NCBI RefSeq assembly: GCF_032248695.1
Contig: NZ_JAVHXC010000008.1
Location: forward strand, 1 to 64,000
DNA: 64,000 nt
Origin: Dietzia sp032248695
Lineage (GTDB): Bacteria > Actinomycetota > Actinomycetes > Mycobacteriales > Mycobacteriaceae
Direction of reading: 5' to 3'
The notes under the pieces were generated by a model. The model was not told where the DNA came from and did not search any database. It was given only the letters and a program-made list of their open reading frames with translations. Shown piece after piece: positions 23,934 through 31,337 of this stretch; the stretch's first letter is position 1, and every line of letters begins with the position of its first letter. The translations under genes and the position numbers were made by a program.

Positions 23934-25091
23934 CTACGCCCCTCCGGATACCAACGGAAGGCCTCTCCTCGCAGGCCCGCCGTCAGTGGGGCCCGGGCCC
24001 CGGCCCGAAGGCCCTCCGGTTGGCCTGGCAACAGTGAGTAGCTGCCCAAAGGTCAGAGTGTTGATGTCCTCGGGCGACAAGCCGGTGGCGGCAGAGAGTT
24101 CCGACACTATCGACGGACCCAAGATCTCCCGGGCCGCGTCGAAGACCCTTGATCGCGGCCATGGCACCGACGAGTCCGGCTCCGACCTCCGGTAGCCCCG
24201 CGCAGAAAGCTGGCGGAACATCGAGGTCGCCGAGGCCTCCCCCACCACCCCGGCCCGCCGGAGACCCGAGACGTACGCCATCGCGGAGACGCCCCACCTG
24301 CGCTTGCCATCGATGATCGTGTCCAGTCCGGCTGCGATCGCCCCCTCACTTCTCAGCGTCGCCGCCGGGAGGAGGAATTCGGACGCGAACGCATCGGCCT
24401 GCTGCTCGGACTCGACCGTCGGATACGGCTCATGGGGGTGGAGAACGAGGTGACCGAGCTCGTGAGCGAGATCGAAACGTGACCGTTCTGGTGTCTTGAG
24501 ACGCGAGAGGAAGACATACGGGAGTCCGTCTCGCCACAGGCTGAAGGCGTCCACGTCTGATAACCGCCCCTCCAGGCCCATCACCCGCACCCCGTGCGCC
24601 TCCGCGAGCTGGACGAGGTTCGGAAGCGGCCCCGGCCCCAGCGTCCATGCCGACCGAAGAATCCGCGCGGCCTCTTGGGGCTCGACCGCGGCGGAACGCG
24701 TCGGAAGGTCGACCGATGGTAGAGCCAGCCTCGCTGCGAGAGCGCGATAGAACTCGATTCCCACCGTCCCGTCGCCTGCCGCAGCTGCCCGCGAGGATGC
24801 CGACGCCGTCCGTCGCGACCGGAAGTGGACCTCGGCCTGATCGACCGCGTCCGGCACATCCCGTTCGAGGAACATCCGCGACACCCCTGTAGCGGCCGCG
24901 AGGGCGTCCAACCGCCACACCGGGACGTCTCCTGCCTCCCACGTCCGAACCGTCGAGGCCGCGACACCCACCGCATCCGCCAGTTCTCGCCGGGTCAGTC
25001 CTGCTCGCACCCGCGCGAGGGCCAGCCTGGATCCCTCAGCCTTCTCCTGCGGCACGGATCTCGAACTCGACGCCGTCGAACGCAGAGACAT
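23934..25091 (-). CDS. HTH-XRE plus ImmA/IrrE metallopeptidase
   Basis: A 385-residue protein. Residues about 25-75 are an XRE helix-turn-helix (GLTRRELADAVGVAASTVRTWEAG); the central part is an M78 zinc peptidase with His210-Glu-x-x-His214 (HELGH) and a downstream ESEQQADAFASEFLLP segment. Such proteins cleave or control repressors in mobile elements, stress responses and toxin-antitoxin-like modules. The ATG at 25091 has AGGAAGGA 7 nt upstream. The gene lies inside an island of visibly lower G+C and different codon use than its neighbours. It follows two coupled genes and is probably their regulator or effector; the target is unknown. Confidence 0.82.
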   Translation of the reverse strand: MSLRSTASSSRSVPQEKAEGSRLALARVRAGLTRRELADAVGVAASTVRTWEAGDVPVWRLDALAAATGVSRMFLERDVPDAVDQAEVHFRSRRTASASSRAAAAGDGTVGIEFYRALAARLALPSVDLPTRSAAVEPQEAARILRSAWTLGPGPLPNLVQLAEAHGVRVMGLEGRLSDVDAFSLWRDGLPYVFLSRLKTPERSRFDLAHELGHLVLHPHEPYPTVESEQQADAFASEFLLPAATLRSEGAIAAGLDTIIDGKRRWGVSAMAYVSGLRRAGVVGEASATSMFRQLSARGYRRSEPDSSVPWPRSRVFDAAREILGPSIVSELSAATGLSPEDINTLTFGQLLTVARPTGGPSGRGPGPTDGGPARRGLPLVSGGA

Positions 25092-25164
25092 CGGTCGTCC
25101 TTCCTGCCTCAGCCGGGAACAGCTCGGGGATCTCGATGATGGCACGCTCGCCCCACTGGGTCAC
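25036..25164 (-). CDS. candidate 42-residue protein overlapping the ImmA/IrrE gene
   Basis: A GTG start overlaps the stop of the 181-residue gene (GTGA). The frame encodes VTQWGERAIIEIPELFPAE and further Asp/Glu-rich residues, then stops 56 bases inside the ImmA/IrrE frame. The text looks protein-like rather than random, and coupling by overlap is plausible. It may instead be an accident of the intergenic region; no family is recognised. Confidence 0.35.
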   Translation of the reverse strand: MTQWGERAIIEIPELFPAEAGRTTDVSAFDGVEFEIRAAGEG

Positions 25165-25706
25165 CTTCCACCCGCGATCTCCAGCGGGAGGGACACTTCT
25201 GCGAAACTCGCCTGCTCCGCGACGTCATGCCGGTACAGCAGAACCCACGTCTGGCAGTCTCCGGTCGCCTTCCGGTTGGAGTCCACGTCGATGTCGAAGG
25301 CGAGTTGGATCTGCTGCCCTCGACCGGGCGTGTTGGACCGGACGTGTTCCCCCACCGCACGGCCCTTGGGGTTGGACGTGGAGGGAGTCGACGCGAGTTG
25401 ACCGGTACCCGAGTCGCCACTCGCCACGATCAGGCGCACCCGCCCGTTCGGAGACATGATGGTGGGCAGATTCTGCTTGTCCGCCTGCGTCCACCCATTG
25501 GAAGCCAAGCTGGACCGGAGCGACGCGACCGTCCCGGTCCACGCGTAGAAAACTGGGGCGATCTTCGGCGCGGCCGCATCGAGGCGGAGCCCCTCGGTGA
25601 GTCCGTCTCTCACTGCGTCGACCACATCGCGTTCCGAGATCCCCAGGGTGGCGAGAATGCCATCCGTCGATTCCCGCTTCGGCGCGGTATCGGTCGGATT
25701 CTCCAT
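25161..25706 (-). CDS. unknown protein partnered with HTH-ImmA/IrrE
   Basis: A 181-residue soluble protein with GGGAGG 7 nt before its ATG. Residues about 40-110 (AAPKIAPVFYAWTGTVASLR, NLPTIMSPNGRVRLIVASGD) and the PKGRAVGEHV segment are reminiscent of a conserved family that sits next to HTH-ImmA/IrrE genes in other bacteria, by recollection only. It ends with an EVSLPLEI strand. I know of no function; substrate or antitoxin for the peptidase are the natural guesses. It is the first gene of the island, on the same strand as the other two. Confidence 0.75.
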   Translation of the reverse strand: MENPTDTAPKRESTDGILATLGISERDVVDAVRDGLTEGLRLDAAAPKIAPVFYAWTGTVASLRSSLASNGWTQADKQNLPTIMSPNGRVRLIVASGDSGTGQLASTPSTSNPKGRAVGEHVRSNTPGRGQQIQLAFDIDVDSNRKATGDCQTWVLLYRHDVAEQASFAEVSLPLEIAGGR

Positions 25707-25783
25707 GGTCAGCCTCCCCAAGAAGTGACGGAAGCCGATCTCCTCCGCCGGGTGGCCACACCTTGTCAGACGACTACGACATC

Positions 25784-27004
25784 TCAGGGCGCCGCGGTCT
25801 CTCCCTTGCGCACCGACCGCACCGCCGCCACCAGGATCGCCAGGCCGATCGCGGCCAGGGCGGCACCGGCGAGGGCGGGCGAGGTGTAGCCCCACCCGAA
25901 CGCGATCACCACCCCGCCGAGCCAGGCGCCGAGCGCGTTGGCGGCGTTGAGCGCCGAGTGGTTGAGCGCGGCGGCCAGCGTCTGCCCGCGTCCGGCGTGC
26001 CGCATGAGCCGCGACTGCAGCCCCGGCACGAGCGCCGACCCGGTGGTGCCCACGAGGAACAGGCCGATCACCGCGGTCACCGGGTGGTGTGCGGCGAGCG
26101 AGAACCCGGCCAGTACCACGGTCATCACGGCGGCGATGCCGACCAGACCGCGGTCGAGATCGCGGTCGGCGACGATCCCGCCGACGATGTTGCCGGCGAC
26201 CATGCCGAGCCCGTAGACGGCGAGGACGGCGGGCATCCACGCACGGTCGATCCCGGCGACGTCGACCATCGTCCACTGGATGTACGTGTAGACCGCGAAC
26301 ATCCCACCGAAACCCACGCAGCCCACGGCGAGCGTGGCGAGGATCTGCGGCCTCGCCAGGGCGGCGAGCTCCTCGCGTGCGCGCACGACGACCGTGCCGG
26401 TGGGTTCGGGGACGACGACGAGGATGGCCGCCACGGTCAGCGCGCCGATCACCCCGACCGCGAGGAAGGCGGACTGCCACCCGATCGACTCCCCCAGCCA
26501 GGTCGCCGCGGGGACACCGATCACGTTCGCGACCGACAGACCCAGCAGCACCTGGGACACCGCCCGCGCCTGCCTGCCCGGGCCGGCGAGCGACGCGGCG
26601 ACCAGCGAGGCGACACCGAAGTACGCGCCGTGCGGGATGCCGGCGACGAAGCGGGCGCCCACGAGGGTCTCGGCCGTCGGCGCGAAGGCCGCGGCCACGT
26701 TGCCCACGGTGAACAGCGCCATGAGCGCCAGCAGCAGGGTCCGTCGGCGCCACCGGGACGTCCACACGGTGAGCAGGGGCGCGCCCACGACCACGCCGAG
26801 CGCGTACGCGGTGATGACGTTGCCGGCCTGCGGCTCGGTGAGCCCGAACCCGTCCGCGATCGAGCGCAGCAGGCCCATCGCGGCGAACTCGGTGACGCCG
26901 ATGCCGAACCCGCCCAGCGCGAGCGCGAGGATCGCCGCCGCCACCCGTCGGCGGGTCGGCGCCGGGGACGACGGGGCTGGCACGGGTTCGGGGGTCGTGG
27001 TCAC
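25784..27004 (-). CDS. MFS efflux transporter (DHA1, AraJ/Bcr-like)
   Basis: A 406-residue membrane protein with 12 predicted helices. The loop after helix 2 (TSRWRRRTLLL) and PHGAYFGVASL in helix 5 are typical of the drug:proton/sugar efflux group that includes AraJ and chloramphenicol exporters. The substrate is unknown. The GTG start is supported by TAACCT on the minus strand (27011-27016) with a 6-nt spacer, a leaderless layout. It borders the ImmA/IrrE island. Confidence 0.88.
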   Translation of the reverse strand: MTTTPEPVPAPSSPAPTRRRVAAAILALALGGFGIGVTEFAAMGLLRSIADGFGLTEPQAGNVITAYALGVVVGAPLLTVWTSRWRRRTLLLALMALFTVGNVAAAFAPTAETLVGARFVAGIPHGAYFGVASLVAASLAGPGRQARAVSQVLLGLSVANVIGVPAATWLGESIGWQSAFLAVGVIGALTVAAILVVVPEPTGTVVVRAREELAALARPQILATLAVGCVGFGGMFAVYTYIQWTMVDVAGIDRAWMPAVLAVYGLGMVAGNIVGGIVADRDLDRGLVGIAAVMTVVLAGFSLAAHHPVTAVIGLFLVGTTGSALVPGLQSRLMRHAGRGQTLAAALNHSALNAANALGAWLGGVVIAFGWGYTSPALAGAALAAIGLAILVAAVRSVRKGETAAP

Positions 27005-27095
27005 CGGAGCAGGTTACGCCCGGCCGCGGCGCTCGCCCGTCGCCCCACCGATCCGGGGGCCGTGATCCGCGTGCGGGGCGGTGACCCGCCTCCGT

Positions 27096-27968
27096 TCAGG
27101 GCGCGGTGCGCATGAGTCGCCGGCCGCCGTAGACGATGACGAACGAGGTGACGTACATGACGATGCTGTAGACCGCGGCGGCGAGACCGACCTCTTCGTC
27201 ACCGATCACGGTGAAGGCGATGAGCATCGTCAGCGTGGTGTTCTTGATGCCGAACTCGACCGCGATCGCGATCTGCTCCGCCCGCCTCAGCCTGCACACC
27301 CAGGCGAGCAGCCCGCCGAGGACGATGAACGCGATGTTGAGGACGATCACCGCCGGGCCGACGGTAGCCACCAACTGGACGATCCGGTCGCGCTCCCCCA
27401 GCACGATCCCCACGATGAGGACCACCAGCACCACCAGGCCCACCACGCCGACGAAACGCTCGATACGCGCGGCCAGCGACGGCGTCCTGGCCCGCAGCAC
27501 CATGCCGAGCGCCACCGGGATGAGGATCACGCCCAGCAACAGGCCGAAGGTCTGGCCCAGGGGGACGCTGACCTCCGAGCCCGCCGCGCCCGGGATGATC
27601 CGGACGCCCAGATCGAACCACAGGGGCAGCGTGAGGATGACCGCCACGGACGTGATCGCCGTGAGGATCACCGACAGGGCGACGTTCCCGCGCGCCAGAT
27701 AGGTGATGAGGTTGGATGTCGCGCCACCCGGGGTGGCCGCCACCAGCACCACTCCGAGCGCGAGCATCGGCGACAGACCGAAGAGCAGCGCGACCCCGAC
27801 GCCCACGAGGGGCACCAGGACGAGCTGACCGACGAGGCCGACGATCGTGGCCCACGGTGACCGGGCCTGGACCGCGAAGTCATCCCGGGTCAGACTCAGA
27901 CCGATGCCGACCATGATGACGGCGAGGGCGACGGGGAGCCCGATGTCGATCAGGGGACTCTGGTCCAC
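27096..27968 (-). CDS. bile acid:sodium symporter (BASS) family protein
   Basis: A 290-residue membrane protein with about nine to ten helices. AATPGGATSNLITYLARGNVALS and VEFGIKNTTL are the two crossover signatures of the BASS fold, whose bacterial members move organic anions with sodium. The GTG at 27968 has AGGAG 6 nt upstream and is preferred over a start 12 codons earlier. The substrate is unknown. It is upstream of, and on the same strand as, the MFS gene. Confidence 0.88.
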   Translation of the reverse strand: MDQSPLIDIGLPVALAVIMVGIGLSLTRDDFAVQARSPWATIVGLVGQLVLVPLVGVGVALLFGLSPMLALGVVLVAATPGGATSNLITYLARGNVALSVILTAITSVAVILTLPLWFDLGVRIIPGAAGSEVSVPLGQTFGLLLGVILIPVALGMVLRARTPSLAARIERFVGVVGLVVLVVLIVGIVLGERDRIVQLVATVGPAVIVLNIAFIVLGGLLAWVCRLRRAEQIAIAVEFGIKNTTLTMLIAFTVIGDEEVGLAAAVYSIVMYVTSFVIVYGGRRLMRTAP

Positions 27969-28057
27969 GGGAGCTCCTGGGGCGGTCGGGCGAGGCGGCC
28001 ACACCTGTGATGTGGACCACTGACCTGAACAACCTAGCCCATCCCTCTCACGGCGGC

Positions 28058-28087
28058 GGCCCCCGTGCCGCCTCCGGCGCGGGGGCC
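28058..28087 (-). terminator. terminator hairpin after the 58-residue protein gene
   Basis: A 13-bp stem (28058-28070 with 28075-28087, one wobble) with a 4-nt loop, 18 nt downstream of the stop of the small gene on the minus strand. G+C-rich, no U-tract. Confidence 0.75.
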
Positions 28088-28104
28088 ACGTACCGCGACT
28101 CTGG

Positions 28105-28281
28105 TCAGAACCCGAAGTTCGCCGAACCCGTCGCGTAGCCGTTGACGACGAGCGCGGGGATCCGCAGGATCCCGTCGATGACAGGGTTGTTCTGGTAGAA
28201 GCCGGCGACGGCCTCCACGAGCTGGGCGGTCACGCCGGACAGCGGGCCGGAGACGGGGCCGTGGTAGATCGGGAACTGCAT
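28105..28281 (-). CDS. 58-residue protein of unknown function
   Basis: A 59-codon frame starting MQFPIYHGPVSGPL and ending GYATGSANFGF. GGAGG lies 8 nt before the ATG and a good hairpin follows the stop, so it looks like an independent short gene. The middle (GVTAQLVEAVAGFYQ, then VIDGILRIPALVV) can form two short amphipathic helices; there is no Cys, no signal peptide and little charge. It lies between icd and the BASS transporter. Small porin-like or surface peptides of corynebacteria come to mind by size only. Confidence 0.65.
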   Translation of the reverse strand: MQFPIYHGPVSGPLSGVTAQLVEAVAGFYQNNPVIDGILRIPALVVNGYATGSANFGF

Positions 28282-28363
28282 GGGACGTACCTCCTGTCAG
28301 CCCCGGACGGCGGGGCTCCCGGGGCGCGGGTGACCGCGGCCCGGTCAGACCCTAACGGGACGG

Positions 28364-28390
28364 CGCACGGCGGAGGGGCACCTCCGTGCG
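28364..28390 (-). terminator. hairpin downstream of icd
   Basis: CGCAC and GGAGG (28364-28376, separated by 3 nt) pair with CCTCC and GTGCG (28381-28390) around the loop GGCA. It lies 54 nt after the icd stop on the minus strand. The rest of the 28282-28443 gap shows nothing else recognisable. Confidence 0.6.
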
Positions 28391-28443
28391 GGCCCGCCGC
28401 AGGCCCACCTCCGGGTGGCCCCGTCGCGAGCCCGCCCCCCCCC

Positions 28444-29667
28444 TCACGCCCCGGCGCGGGCCCGCTCGAGATTGCTTTTCAGCGCCGCGAGGAAGTCCTC
28501 GGTCGTGAGGTGCTCCTGATCGTCGCCCACGAGGAGGGCGAGGTCCTTCGTCATATGACCGTTCTCGACGGTGTTGATGACGACGTCCTCCAGCTGGTGG
28601 GCGAACTCGATCACCTCGGGCGTGTCGTCCAGCTTGCCCCGGTGCTCGAGCCCGCGGGTCCACGCGAAGATCGAGGCGATCGGGTTGGTGGAGGTGGGTT
28701 CGCCCTGCTGGTGCCGCCGGAAGTGGCGGGTGACGGTGCCGTGGGCCGCCTCCGCCTCGCAGGTCTTCCCGTCCGGGGTGAGCAGGACCGAGGTCATCAG
28801 GCCGAGCGAGCCGAAGCCCTGCGCGACGGTGTCGGACTGGACGTCGCCGTCGTAGTTCTTACATGCCCACACGTACCCGCCCTCCCACTTGAGCGCGGAG
28901 GCCACCATGTCGTCGATCAGGCGGTGCTCGTAGGTCAGGCCGGCCTCGTCGAACCGGTCCTTGAACTCGCGGTCGAAGACGTCCTGGAAGATGTCCTTGA
29001 AGGCGCCGTCGTATGCCTTGAGGATGGTGTTCTTTGTCGACAGGTAGACCGGGTAGCCGCGATCCAGACCGTAGTTGAACGACGCGCGGGCGAAGTCCTC
29101 GATCGACTTGGTGAAGTTGTACATCCCCATCACCACGCCGCCCTCCTCCGGCAGGCGCACGACCTCGTGCTCGATCGGTTCGGACCCGTCCTCCGGCGTG
29201 AAGGTCAGGGTGACGGTGCCGGCGCCCGGGACCTTGAAATCGGTGGCGCGGTACTGGTCCCCGAAGGCGTGGCGTCCCACGATGATCGGTTTGGTCCAGC
29301 CCGGGACGAGGCGCGGGACGTTGGAGATGATGATCGGGGCACGGAAGATCGTGCCGCCGAGGATGTTGCGGATCGTCCCGTTCGGGGAGCGGTACATGCG
29401 CTTGAGGCCGAACTCCTCCATGCGCGCCTCGTCCGGGGTGATGGTCGCGCACTTGACCCCGACGCCGTGCTTCTTGATGGCGTTCGCCGCGTCGACCGTG
29501 ATCTGGTCGTCGGTCGCGTCACGGCTCTCGATTCCGAGGTCGTAGTACTCGAGGTCCACGTCGAGGTAGGGATGGATGAGCTCGTCCTTGATGAACTTCC
29601 AGATGATGCGCGTCATCTCGTCGCCGTCGAGTTCGACGACCGTCCCCTCGACCCTGATCTTCGACAT
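28444..29667 (-). CDS. icd: NADP-dependent isocitrate dehydrogenase (dimeric, eukaryote-like)
   Basis: A 407-residue TCA-cycle enzyme converting isocitrate to 2-oxoglutarate with NADPH. It begins MSKIRVEGTVVELDGDEMTR and has the substrate-site SPNGTIRNILGGTIFR, DDMVASALKWEGG with metal-binding aspartates, and the NADP segment EAAHGTVTRHFRRH. It matches M. tuberculosis Icd1 (Rv3339c) in type and position, next to metY. GAAAGAG lies about 8 nt before the ATG. Confidence 0.96.
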   Translation of the reverse strand: MSKIRVEGTVVELDGDEMTRIIWKFIKDELIHPYLDVDLEYYDLGIESRDATDDQITVDAANAIKKHGVGVKCATITPDEARMEEFGLKRMYRSPNGTIRNILGGTIFRAPIIISNVPRLVPGWTKPIIVGRHAFGDQYRATDFKVPGAGTVTLTFTPEDGSEPIEHEVVRLPEEGGVVMGMYNFTKSIEDFARASFNYGLDRGYPVYLSTKNTILKAYDGAFKDIFQDVFDREFKDRFDEAGLTYEHRLIDDMVASALKWEGGYVWACKNYDGDVQSDTVAQGFGSLGLMTSVLLTPDGKTCEAEAAHGTVTRHFRRHQQGEPTSTNPIASIFAWTRGLEHRGKLDDTPEVIEFAHQLEDVVINTVENGHMTKDLALLVGDDQEHLTTEDFLAALKSNLERARAGA

Positions 29668-29786
29668 CGGATTCTCTTTCCCCGCGCGGACCTCGTGAGT
29701 CCGGCGTTGTCGGTGGACATCGTGACGTACGTCTCATGCTACTGACCCGGGGTCGTGCGGGGCCACGGAGACGAGGTGCCCCTCCG

Positions 29787-29823
29787 TTGCAGCCACTGAA
29801 CGGCTTAGGCTAGCCTGACCCCA
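29787..29823 (+). promoter_or_regulatory. metY promoter with an overlapping DtxR-like box
   Basis: TTGCAG (29787-29792), 18 bp, then TAGCCT (29811-29816) give a sigma-70-type promoter that would start transcription just ahead of the riboswitch. The -10 is embedded in TTAGGCTAGCCTGACCCCA (29805-29823), which agrees with the 19-bp DtxR/IdeR consensus at about 15 positions. Confidence 0.5.
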
Positions 29824-29935
29824 GGTCATGAGTTCCAGCGGAAAGCCCCGGCTCGCTGGACGGCAACCCTCCACCGCGGTGGGGTGCCCCGGGAGACGAC
29901 CTGGCCACCACCCGACCGGGTGACAAGGCAAGCGC
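29821..29935 (+). promoter_or_regulatory. SAM-IV riboswitch
   Basis: A perfect P1 pairs CCAGGTC (29821-29827) with GACCTGG (29898-29904). Inside it are TCATGAG, a P2 stem CCAGCG/CGCTGG (29835-29840, 29854-29859), GGCAACCCTCC and a CCACCGCGGTGG hairpin. A following CACCCG-AC-CGGGTG hairpin (29908-29921) matches the 3' extension. This is the actinobacterial S-adenosylmethionine aptamer of the SAM-IV type. It precedes metY, so high SAM should shut down methionine synthesis. Confidence 0.88.
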
Positions 29936-29975
29936 GGGTCCGCTGTCTCGAGAAGCGGCCGGACCCTTCTGAGGA

Positions 29976-29994
29976 AAGGAGGGGCTCCGCCCCT
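29976..29994 (+). promoter_or_regulatory. hairpin sequestering the metY ribosome-binding site
   Basis: AGGGGC (29980-29985) pairs perfectly with GCCCCT (29989-29994) around a 3-nt loop, directly abutting the ATG and including part of the SD AAAGGAGGGG. It is a plausible expression platform of the SAM-IV riboswitch acting on translation. Confidence 0.6.
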
Positions 29995-31329
29995 ATGACC
30001 TACGACAACAGCAACCCCGACTGGGCGTTCGAGACCCGCCAGATCCACGCCGGGCAGCCCGTCGACTCCGACACCGGTGCGCGGAACCTGCCGATCTACC
30101 AGACGACCTCGTACGTCTTCGCCGACGCCAAGCAGGCGGCCGACCGGTTCGCGCTCGCGGAGATGGGCCCCATCTACACCCGTATCACCAACCCGACGGT
30201 GGCGGCGGTCGAGGACCGCATCGCCTCGCTCGAGGGCGGCGTGGCGGGCCTGCTGTTCGCGTCGGGTCAGGCCGCCGAGACGGCCGCGATCCAGGCGATC
30301 GCCCAGGCCGGCGGGCACGTCGTGTCCTCGCCGCGCCTCTACGGTGGCACGGACACCCTGCTGCGCCACACGCTTCCCAAGTACGGCATCGAGACCACCT
30401 TCGTCGAGAACCCGGACGACCCGGCCTCGTGGCAGGCGGCAGTCCGCCCCAACACCAAGCTGTTCTTCGCGGAGTCCATCTCCAACCCGCTCAACGACAT
30501 CCTCGACATCCCGGCGATCGCCGAGGTGGCGCACAACAACCAGGTGCCGCTCGTCATCGACAACACGGTGGCCACCCCGTACCTCATCCGCCCCCTCGAG
30601 TTGGGCGCCGACGTCGTGGTGGCCTCGGCGACCAAGTACCTCGGTGGCCACGGTTCGTCGCTGGGCGGCGTCCTCGTGGACGGCGGCAAGTTCGACTGGC
30701 GTGTGCAGCGCGACGGCGAGGACGTCTTCCCGGCGTTCACCAATCCCGACCCGGCGTACCACGGCCTGGTCTACGCCGATCTCGGTGCACCCGCGCTCGC
30801 GCTCAAGGCGCGCGTCACTCTCCTCCGCGACACCGGTGCGGCGGCGTCCCCGTTCAACGCGTGGACCCTCGCCCAGGGCATCGACACGCTGAGCCTGCGG
30901 ATCGAGCGCCACGTGTCAAACGCCCAGCGGATCGCCGAGTGGCTCGAGGCACGTGAGGACGTCGCCAAGGTGCAGTACGCCGGCCTCGCCTCCTCGCCGT
31001 ACAACGAGCTGCAGAAGAAGATCTCGCCGAAGGGCGCGGGCGCGATCGTCACGTTCGACATCGCCGTTCCCGAGGGCACGTCCGACGAGGACACCAAGCA
31101 GCGGGCGTGGAAGTTCATCGACGCTCTCAAGCTGCACTCGTGCCTCGTGAACATCGGTGACGTGCGGTCCCTCGTGTCCCACCCCGCCACCACGACCCAT
31201 TCGCAGGGCACCCCCGAGGCCAACGCGATCGCGGGCGTCACGTGGGCGACCGTCCGCCTCTCGGTGGGCATCGAGGCCGTCGAGGACCTCATCGCCGACC
31301 TCGAACTCGGTTTCGCCGCGATCTCCTGA
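29995..31329 (+). CDS. metY: O-acetylhomoserine sulfhydrylase
   Basis: A 444-residue PLP enzyme of the Cys/Met metabolism family that makes homocysteine from O-acetylhomoserine and sulfide. The cofactor Lys214 lies in ATKYLGGHGSSLGG; GGVAGLLFASGQAAE and the insertion typical of the 430-450-residue MetY branch are present. It starts 1 nt after the RBS hairpin, downstream of the SAM-IV riboswitch. MetX, which makes its substrate, follows after 8 nt, so they form one operon. The M. tuberculosis counterpart is Rv3340. Confidence 0.95.
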   Translation: MTYDNSNPDWAFETRQIHAGQPVDSDTGARNLPIYQTTSYVFADAKQAADRFALAEMGPIYTRITNPTVAAVEDRIASLEGGVAGLLFASGQAAETAAIQAIAQAGGHVVSSPRLYGGTDTLLRHTLPKYGIETTFVENPDDPASWQAAVRPNTKLFFAESISNPLNDILDIPAIAEVAHNNQVPLVIDNTVATPYLIRPLELGADVVVASATKYLGGHGSSLGGVLVDGGKFDWRVQRDGEDVFPAFTNPDPAYHGLVYADLGAPALALKARVTLLRDTGAAASPFNAWTLAQGIDTLSLRIERHVSNAQRIAEWLEAREDVAKVQYAGLASSPYNELQKKISPKGAGAIVTFDIAVPEGTSDEDTKQRAWKFIDALKLHSCLVNIGDVRSLVSHPATTTHSQGTPEANAIAGVTWATVRLSVGIEAVEDLIADLELGFAAIS

Positions 31330-31337
31330 TCGATCCC

